A DNA stretch of 5,244 bases from Acidobacteriota bacterium (GTDB taxonomy: Bacteria > Acidobacteriota > Terriglobia > Acidoferrales > UBA7541). The notes under the pieces were generated by a model. The model saw only the letters and a list, made by a program, of their open reading frames with translations, was not told the origin of the DNA and did not search any database. Location of the stretch: positions 1-5,244 of the forward strand of contig JAFAZL010000952.1 of assembly GCA_019239815.1 (NCBI GenBank). The letters run 5' to 3'. Positions 1 through 3,936 of this stretch are shown piece after piece (position 1 is the first letter of the stretch; every line of letters starts with the position of its first letter). A program made the position numbers and the translations under genes.

Positions 1-43
1 GCGGGCGATGGGAATCGAACCCACGTCCGAAGCTTGGGAAGCT
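1..43 (-). pseudogene. 3' half of tRNA-Gly (CCC), likely attachment-site remnant
   Basis: Read on the minus strand, this is a good tRNA 3' half. Positions 1-7 give the 3' side of the acceptor stem. Positions 8-24 form the T arm, with a five-pair stem (one G-T wobble) and the TTCGATT loop. Positions 34-40 give the anticodon loop TTCCCAA, so the anticodon is CCC (glycine). Beyond position 43 the match fails. The 5' side of the anticodon stem pairs at only three positions, and no convincing D arm or 5' acceptor strand complementary to 1-7 follows. A 3' half kept exactly while the 5' half is lost is the usual mark of an att site made by a tyrosine integrase that targets tRNA genes. A decayed full tRNA is the alternative, since 44-66 keeps faint D-arm-like similarity. 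The discriminator base lies outside the window. Confidence 0.7.
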
Positions 44-58
44 AACGATCTAACTTCA

Positions 59-90
59 AAAACGCTGGAATGGCGGCATTTTAGCGTTTT
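59..90. repeat. 8-bp inverted repeat beside the tRNA fragment
   Basis: AAAACGCT at 59-66 is the exact reverse complement of AGCGTTTT at 83-90, with a 16-base spacer. It lies just outside the tRNA-derived block. It could be a core or arm protein-binding site of an integration site, or a chance hairpin. No T-run terminator is visible. Confidence 0.45.
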
Positions 91-103
91 CGGTGATTCT
101 AAA

Positions 104-123
104 TGGAAAATGAGTGGAAAATG
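104..123. repeat. Two direct copies of TGGAAAATG at 11-base spacing
   Basis: TGGAAAATG occurs at 104-112 and again at 115-123, so starts are 11 bases apart, about one helical turn. Short direct repeats next to a tRNA-derived core resemble integrase arm-type sites in known att regions. That role is inferred only from position and spacing. Confidence 0.4.
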
Positions 124-166
124 GATCGGTTGCCTACTTTGAGCCACCGCACGGAACCGTCGATAA

Positions 167-193
167 TTCCGTCGCTGTTACACAGCGATGGAA
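167..193. promoter_or_regulatory. 12-bp stem, 3-base loop hairpin (operator or terminator-like)
   Basis: Positions 167-178 pair with 182-193 around the loop TAC. Eleven pairs are Watson-Crick and one is a G-T wobble (171/189). The inner seven, TCGCTGT against ACAGCGA, are perfect. It is the strongest short palindrome seen in the window. No T-run follows on either strand, so a classical intrinsic terminator is unlikely. It lies about 120 bases upstream of the YihY-family start, so an operator or a 5' leader structure is plausible. Region 91-310 otherwise shows no convincing gene. Confidence 0.5.
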
Positions 194-310
194 CAGAAGT
201 ATCTTCCCGCCAAAAGCACCTACGACCGGTTCGCCTAAGGTTCTTTCCCGTGTCGATGCCGGGTCGCTTCCTGATTGCTTTTGCGCTCTGGGTGCGTACG
301 CTCGCGCGAA

Positions 311-1294
311 ATGGCTACGAGCGAAGCACGCCCACCACGCGTCAGACTGACGGCCCAACTCCTACGCAACGTCGCATTTGCGTGCGCTGACGACAACATC
401 CTCAGGATGGGTGCGGCGCTGGCGTACTACACGCTCTTCTCTCTCGCGCCACTAATGCTTATTTCGGTTGCCGTCGCTGGACTTGTATTTGGGGAGAAAG
501 CTGCGCAAGGCGGGATCGTCTCTCAAATCGGGGGCTTGATCGGGGACCAAGCGGCGCAAGCGGTTCAGACGATGATGGCGTCAGCGCACAAACCTGGCAA
601 AGGCATTCTCAGTGGAGTGATCGGCATTGTGATAGTGGTGATCGGCGCGACTGGTGCGTTCGGCGAAATTTACACCGCCTTGAACAACATCTGGAAGACG
701 CCGCCAGCGAAACTGTCGGGCATCTGGTCGACTATCCGCGCGAGGTTGTTAAGCTTCGGGCTGGTGCTGGTGATCGGCTTCCTGATGCTCGCGTCCTTGC
801 TCGTTAGCGCCATGCTCGCAGGTGTCGCGAAGTTCGCTGGCGGCATGATGCCGGTACCTCCGCTTTTACTTCACGCCATCGAACTGGTATTCACGACGCT
901 AGTGCTCTCCGCGCTGTTCGCCATGATCTTCAAAATCTTACCGGAGGCTAGGATTGAATGGAAAGATGTTTGGATTGGAGCGCTCGTTACCGCAGTGATG
1001 TTCAGCGGCGGAAAATTTTTGATCGGACTGTACATAGGAAAAAGTCTACCCGCGTCAAGTTATGGCGCTGCCGGGTCAATCGTCGTACTCATATCCTGGA
1101 TTTACTACTCCGCGTTGATCCTCTACATCGGGGCCGAGTTCACACAGGCTTACGCGGCGCAACACGGCTCGCACAGCCAGTTAAGCGTCGCGGCGGTTCG
1201 AAAGGGATCAGACACCACGCGTACGAGCCCATCACGCCTGAATTCTTCCTGCTGGCGCCAGGCGGGAACGAACCGGGAGAAATTGTCTGGATGA
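311..1294 (+). CDS. YihY/BrkB-family inner membrane protein
   Basis: A 327-residue polytopic membrane protein of the YihY/virulence factor BrkB family (once called ribonuclease BN by mistake; the molecular function is still unsettled). After a basic cytoplasmic N-terminus comes the family signature around residues 34-50 (GAALAYYTLFSLAPL). Hydrophobic segments lie near 36-60, 99-120, 147-170, 186-208, 219-241 and 255-277. Further family-like elements are ALNNIW (123-128), YGAAGS (251-256) and the final membrane segment ending IGAEF (273-277). Length fits the family. The start chosen is the ATG at 311; an in-frame TTG at 275 would add 12 poorly conserved-looking residues, and neither has a good ribosome-binding site. 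The last ~45 residues are polar and look unconserved. It converges with the histidine-rich gene downstream and appears to be a single-gene unit. Confidence 0.9.
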   Translation: MATSEARPPRVRLTAQLLRNVAFACADDNILRMGAALAYYTLFSLAPLMLISVAVAGLVFGEKAAQGGIVSQIGGLIGDQAAQAVQTMMASAHKPGKGILSGVIGIVIVVIGATGAFGEIYTALNNIWKTPPAKLSGIWSTIRARLLSFGLVLVIGFLMLASLLVSAMLAGVAKFAGGMMPVPPLLLHAIELVFTTLVLSALFAMIFKILPEARIEWKDVWIGALVTAVMFSGGKFLIGLYIGKSLPASSYGAAGSIVVLISWIYYSALILYIGAEFTQAYAAQHGSHSQLSVAAVRKGSDTTRTSPSRLNSSCWRQAGTNREKLSG

Positions 1295-1297
1295 GGC

Positions 1298-1315
1298 GGC
1301 GGGCTGAGTACCGCC
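1298..1315. terminator. Possible hairpin between convergent genes
   Basis: GGCGG at 1298-1302 pairs with CCGCC at 1311-1315 around an 8-base loop, in the 26-base gap between two convergent stop codons. An overlapping alternative uses 1295-1299. A shared bidirectional terminator fits the position, but the stem is short and no clear T-run follows on either strand. Confidence 0.3.
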
Positions 1316-1320
1316 CTCGG

Positions 1321-1551
1321 TTACTTCTTCGCAGCCGACGATTTCTTACCGTGGTGTTCGGTGTGGAGTTTGGCGGCTTCGCCAGCATGATGGGTTGCGT
1401 GCTGTGTGTGACCGTGAGCCGTGTGGGCATGATGCGCTGCAGTTTCATGATTCCCGGCTTCGTGGTGCTTACCAGCCTCACGGTGATGTCGTGCTGCGTC
1501 TTCGTGGTGCTGTGCTGCTTTGTTGTGGTGTTCGGCAGCTTCTTTGGTCAT
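1321..1551 (-). CDS. Small histidine-rich heptad-repeat protein, function unknown
   Basis: A 76-residue protein with 20 histidines (about 26%), rich in Ala, Glu and Lys and nearly without hydrophobic residues. His-His pairs sit at residues 8/9, 15/16, 22/23 and 29/30, exactly seven apart, each preceded by an Ala-rich segment; later histidines (35-67) are less regular. This should give a helix with a histidine stripe on one face. The tail GKKSSAAKK is basic. No signal peptide or membrane segment is seen, so it is probably cytoplasmic. The ATG at 1551 has a near-ideal AAGGAG at 1557-1562, five bases away, which strongly supports translation. Similar small His-rich proteins occur in many proteobacteria and other soil bacteria without assigned function. 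Metal or nucleic-acid binding is inference from composition. The long open frame on the opposite strand comes from the repeated His codons. Confidence 0.85.
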   Translation of the reverse strand: MTKEAAEHHNKAAQHHEDAARHHREAGKHHEAGNHETAAHHAHTAHGHTQHATHHAGEAAKLHTEHHGKKSSAAKK

Positions 1552-1556
1552 ATTTT

Positions 1557-1562
1557 CTCCTT
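1557..1562 (-). promoter_or_regulatory. Strong ribosome-binding site of the His-rich gene
   Basis: On the minus strand this reads AAGGAG, with five bases (AAAAT) before the ATG at 1551. It is the best Shine-Dalgarno match in the window and fixes the start of the histidine-rich protein. Confidence 0.85.
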
Positions 1563-1652
1563 CTGAACGTCTGGGCCGTAGCCGGTCGCGACAGTGGCAC
1601 GAACGTCGAATGGCCGAACATACGGTTAATACTGCAGTTGACCTGAGGTTTG

Positions 1653-1997
1653 ATGGGATTTCACGTTGCTCTCCGTAGAGACAAAATCTATCCTTCCATT
1701 CTGTCTAAGATGCGCAAACGCGAAGAATACCGGCGCACCATGCCGACTACGATCCCCGAACTGAAGTTGCAGACTCAAGGATTGGACGCGCGTTTCTCCC
1801 TGGTGCTCACCAAGAAGAACGACAACACCCGTGTCGCGCGGGTTGCCGTAGAACGTTTGTACCGGCACGCCGAATCCATACTTCCTTCGGCGAGGCTCTC
1901 CCTCAAGGGCGAGGTTGATACGTGGGTGAACCCCGCGGCGTCTAGCCAATGCTGTTGTGATTGCGTGCGAAAACGTGGAGCCACCCGCGCCCACTGA
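1653..1997 (+). CDS. Unassigned small ORF, 114 residues
   Basis: I do not recognise this protein. The ATG at 1653 has GAGG at 1645-1648, four bases upstream. The middle (about residues 20-95) has sensible codon use and a soluble, charged composition, with LKLQTQGLDARFSLVLTKKN followed by an Arg/Val-rich helix-like stretch. No signal peptide or membrane segment is seen. The last ~20 residues contain a CCCDC cluster and then basic residues; they look unlike the rest and may reflect a frameshift or decayed end. The stop codon lies inside an inverted repeat (1981-2009) that could be a terminator, mildly supporting a transcribed gene. An internal ATG at 1710 is an alternative start. A competing minus-strand frame over 1626-1994 looks less natural, but I cannot exclude it or a non-coding region. 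Confidence 0.35.
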   Translation: MGFHVALRRDKIYPSILSKMRKREEYRRTMPTTIPELKLQTQGLDARFSLVLTKKNDNTRVARVAVERLYRHAESILPSARLSLKGEVDTWVNPAASSQCCCDCVRKRGATRAH

Positions 1998-2009
1998 CGC
2001 AGCGGGTGG
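1981..2009. terminator. 8-bp perfect inverted repeat, possible terminator
   Basis: CCACCCGC at 1981-1988 is the exact reverse complement of GCGGGTGG at 2002-2009, with a 13-base loop that contains the stop codon of the 1653-1997 ORF. On the plus strand it is followed by AGTTTAAG, only a weak T-run; on the minus strand a TTTT lies about seven bases after the stem. A GC-rich terminator is plausible, with direction uncertain. Confidence 0.4.
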
Positions 2010-2257
2010 AGTTTAAGATTGAGTAGCCTTGCTTGAATTGACAACGCTGCGCCACATGCGATCTGCCCCCAGGAAATGCCCGGCAACCACAAAGAACAGC
2101 AAGGGGCGAACTGGGCAATCGTTTCTGTCGTTTCCAGACCAGTGGAGTCTGCGTGAAGAGCGCAAGTCAATTTTGCCTTTTAAGCAACACCAGTCCTTCT
2201 TAGTACTTTCGCTCCATTCACGGCGACACCGACTTCCATCATCGTCGGTATAACGCC
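2010..2257. other. Apparently non-coding leader before the TonB-domain gene
   Basis: Both strands carry short open frames here, but none has a recognisable domain, a credible ribosome-binding site or natural composition. The stretch probably contains the promoter and leader of the downstream TonB-domain gene. I could not pick out convincing -35/-10 boxes. Confidence 0.4.
2228..2249. promoter_or_regulatory. Inverted repeat just upstream of the TonB-domain start
   Basis: ACCGAC at 2228-2233 is the reverse complement of GTCGGT at 2244-2249, with a 10-base spacer. It ends eight bases before the ATG at 2258, where the ribosome-binding site should be, and no clear Shine-Dalgarno is seen there. It could be an operator or an mRNA hairpin that limits initiation; chance is also possible at this length. 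Confidence 0.35.
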
Positions 2258-2593
2258 ATGTGCCTGAATGTGATTCCCGACTTCCGACGAGCTTCAATTC
2301 TCATCGCTATTCTATTTCTCGGCTGTATGGTTACCACTTGCCGTGCCCAAGAACAACGCGAGGTAGTGGCCAAGCCGACGCCGGTTTACCCTGAAATTGC
2401 CCGACGCATGAATTTAATGGGCATAGTCAAAATCAAAGCGACCATCGGGCCGGACGGTCGCGTCAAGCGTGTGGATGTTATCGGTGGCCATCCCCTATTG
2501 ACGGATGCAGCGGTCGATGCGGTCAAGCGGTGGAAGTACGCGTCGGGCAAGACAGAAACGGAAGTTGAGCTTGAGTTCCACTTTCATCCGTGA
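2258..2593 (+). CDS. Secreted TonB C-terminal-domain protein
   Basis: A 111-residue protein made of an export signal and one TonB C-terminal domain. Residues 10-30 form the signal: RR, then a hydrophobic core (ILIAILFLG), then a likely cleavage after CRA (residue 30). A lipobox-like FLGC at 20-23 is a poorer alternative. The domain spans about 40-109. It has PVYPEIARR (42-50), the GIVKIKATIGPDGRV strand-turn-strand (55-69), a DAAVDAVKRWKY helix (83-94) and a final beta strand. There is no proline-rich spacer or lasting N-terminal anchor as in true TonB, so it is unlikely to energise transport on its own. Stand-alone domains like this are, to my knowledge, common in Acidobacteriota; their role is not clear and may be periplasmic protein-protein binding. 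The start is uncertain because the ribosome-binding site is weak; GTG at 2270 is an alternative. Confidence 0.85.
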   Translation: MCLNVIPDFRRASILIAILFLGCMVTTCRAQEQREVVAKPTPVYPEIARRMNLMGIVKIKATIGPDGRVKRVDVIGGHPLLTDAAVDAVKRWKYASGKTETEVELEFHFHP

Positions 2594-2596
2594 GTT

Positions 2597-2812
2597 CTAT
2601 TCCCGGCGCGGCTCCTCGCTCGCTCTCACGTCTGCGGCCTGTGGTCCCTTTGGTCCCTGAACAATTTCGAATTCAATCTTGTCACCCTCTTGCAGTGTTC
2701 GGAATCCTTCGCCAGTAATTGTGCTGTAATGAACGAAAACATCAGGTCCGCTTTCCCTCCCGATGAATCCAAAGCCTTTTGAATTGTTGAACCACTTGAC
2801 CTGTCCCCGCAC
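2597..2812 (-). CDS. Cold-shock domain protein (CspA family)
   Basis: A 71-residue single cold-shock domain, of normal family length. It opens with GQVKWFN and contains RNP1 KGFGFI (12-17) and RNP2 VFVHYS (25-30), the aromatic and basic strands that bind single-stranded RNA and DNA. The hinge and last strands ([20 protein letters not shown], residues 43-62) follow the family pattern. The protein is cytoplasmic and likely an RNA chaperone; whether it is truly cold-induced cannot be seen. The start must be the GTG at 2812: reading upstream in frame there is no ATG before a TAA ten codons earlier. A purine-rich AGAGGGGACGGGA lies just upstream and serves as the ribosome-binding region. Its stop lies three bases from that of the convergent TonB-domain gene, so the two mRNAs probably overlap at their 3' ends. 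Confidence 0.95.
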   Translation of the reverse strand: MRGQVKWFNNSKGFGFIGRESGPDVFVHYSTITGEGFRTLQEGDKIEFEIVQGPKGPQAADVRASEEPRRE

Positions 2813-2859
2813 TCGTCCCGTCCCCTCTCTAGTGTGTTAATGCATCGCTGGCAGCCTGA

Positions 2860-2876
2860 GATCACTCTGGGTGATC
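2860..2876. promoter_or_regulatory. Inverted repeat upstream of the cold-shock gene
   Basis: GATCAC at 2860-2865 mirrors GTGATC at 2871-2876 with a 5-base spacer, about 50 bases upstream of the cold-shock GTG. It could be a regulator-binding site or a stem in the leader mRNA; cspA-type genes often have structured leaders. Flanking GCC and GGC could extend the stem past a small bulge. Promoter boxes were not clear. Confidence 0.35.
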
Positions 2877-2981
2877 GGCGGCAAGGGGAGTAACCTGGGA
2901 GCAAGCAAGCAGTATGAAAACAGACGATCAATACCTCGCAGACTTTGACGCCTTGTTCATAGCACATTTGAAGTGGACCGA

Positions 2982-3271
2982 TCAGCAGGTCATCGACGCG
3001 TTTAAAATGAAAAATGGGACGTTATCTGAAGAGAATAATGCCTTGTGCAACGCAAGGAAGTACTCGCGGTCCTGTCCTGCCTCACCGAAATTTTCACTGT
3101 CATCGACTTTGATTTTCCGAACATTCTCAGGCAAGCGGCCCTTGTGGAACAGTTGATACATCGGCACATCCAAAGCCCGTGCTAATTTTTCGAGAGTGTC
3201 CACGATGGCACCGTGTGATTGTTGTTGACGCGTGAGATGTAACACCGAAATAAGCCCGTTCGTTTTTCAAG
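2982..3271 (-). pseudogene. Broken XRE-family (HTH) transcriptional regulator
   Basis: Two overlapping minus-strand frames together give the C-terminal part of an XRE-type helix-turn-helix regulator. Frame one (about 3271-3203) reads EKRTGLFRCYISRV then HTVPS, covering the recognition helix. Frame two (3203 down to the stop at 2982) reads VDTLEKLARALDVPMYQLF, the classical last HTH helices, then a variable tail with GEAGQDREYFLALHKAL. The frames join at 3203, where TCG and GTG share one G, so a single lost base explains the break. The first ~20 residues of the domain, including helix one, are absent; sequence upstream runs into the HD-GYP stop. The last ~15 residues also look unlike the family. 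A GTG at 3245 could start the downstream frame, but that product would lack the recognition helix and should not bind DNA. A sequencing error could explain the frameshift but not the missing N-terminus. Confidence 0.75.
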
Positions 3272-3291
3272 ACTCCAAACAACGTGAATGT

Positions 3292-3936
3292 CTACAGACC
3301 GACGAGATCGTCCGTCGCTGCGATGAAGTGTTGAACGACAGCCGGGTCGAACTGTGTACCACTGTCGGCGCGTAAACGGCGAATGGCTTCCTCCGTCGGC
3401 ATGCCCTTGCGATAACTTCGATCGGAAACCATAGCATCGAACGCATCTATCACGGAGACGATTCGTGCGCCCAGTGGAATGTCTTCGATGCTGAGACCAG
3501 CAGGATAGCCCTTGCCGTCGACTCGCTCATGATGGTGAAGGACGAGCAGACTGCTCTTTTCGAATCCCGGCAAGCTTCGAAGGATTGCCCACCCGTATTC
3601 GGAGTGCTTCTCGATCAATTTTCGCTCTTCAGAGTCCAGCTTCCCAGGTTTGTTTAGAATTGCATCCGGCACTCCTACTTTGCCGATGTCGTGCAGGATC
3701 GCGCCAATTTCAAGATTCCGTAGATCGGATGCCGACATGTGGAAGTGCTTGCCGACCCGCATCGCCCACTCGGCCAGTCGTGTGGAGTGGACGCCTGTGT
3801 TGAAGTCTTTCAGATCGAGCATCTGATTCAGCGCACAGATAGTAGCGGTTTGGAACTGACGCAATTGATATTCGAGTTCCCGAACGTCGTTCACGGTATT
3901 CGATCCAGCGAGGGAATACGCCGATGTGATGCTCAT
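3292..3936 (-). CDS. Stand-alone HD-GYP domain protein (probable c-di-GMP phosphodiesterase)
   Basis: The product has 214 residues, almost all HD-GYP domain. Expected metal ligands and signature residues are present: H50 (HSTRLAEW), HDIGK at 82-86, H111, H135-H136-E137, the RVDGKGYP motif at 138-145 and D164 in VIDAFDAM. The known activity of such domains is hydrolysis of cyclic di-GMP (in some members cGAMP). There is no receiver, GAF, PAS or membrane segment; only ~28 N-terminal residues precede the domain, so its input must come from a partner. The start chosen is ATG 3936, with GAGG about seven bases upstream. It overlaps the CHAT gene stop as ATGA, which implies translational coupling and a common operon. 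A longer in-frame extension to 4020 would run over the CHAT coding region and is unlikely. The XRE remnant follows directly downstream. Confidence 0.92.
   Translation of the reverse strand: MSITSAYSLAGSNTVNDVRELEYQLRQFQTATICALNQMLDLKDFNTGVHSTRLAEWAMRVGKHFHMSASDLRNLEIGAILHDIGKVGVPDAILNKPGKLDSEERKLIEKHSEYGWAILRSLPGFEKSSLLVLHHHERVDGKGYPAGLSIEDIPLGARIVSVIDAFDAMVSDRSYRKGMPTEEAIRRLRADSGTQFDPAVVQHFIAATDDLVGL

Noticed and set aside
103..390. Two overlapping plus-strand frames and one minus-strand frame near the window start
   Set aside because: No recognisable domain or good ribosome-binding site, composition looks random, and they run into the YihY-family gene out of frame.
958..1566. Long plus-strand open frame (about 200 residues) crossing the YihY-family gene end and the His-rich gene
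   Set aside because: It is out of frame with the membrane protein and antisense to the His-rich gene; the repeated His codons remove stops on the opposite strand. Its composition (Cys, Val, Phe runs) is unnatural.
2013..2297. Minus-strand open frame over the leader of the TonB-domain gene
   Set aside because: No domain, unusual Trp/Cys/Arg-rich composition, no clear ribosome-binding site, and it overlaps the start of a well-supported gene.
2914..3156. Plus-strand frame opening MKTDDQYLADFDALF
   Set aside because: The first ~40 residues look fairly natural, but there is no properly spaced ribosome-binding site, and the second half is antisense to the XRE remnant. It might be the start of a gene cut at a breakpoint near 3040, but this is not supported enough to annotate.
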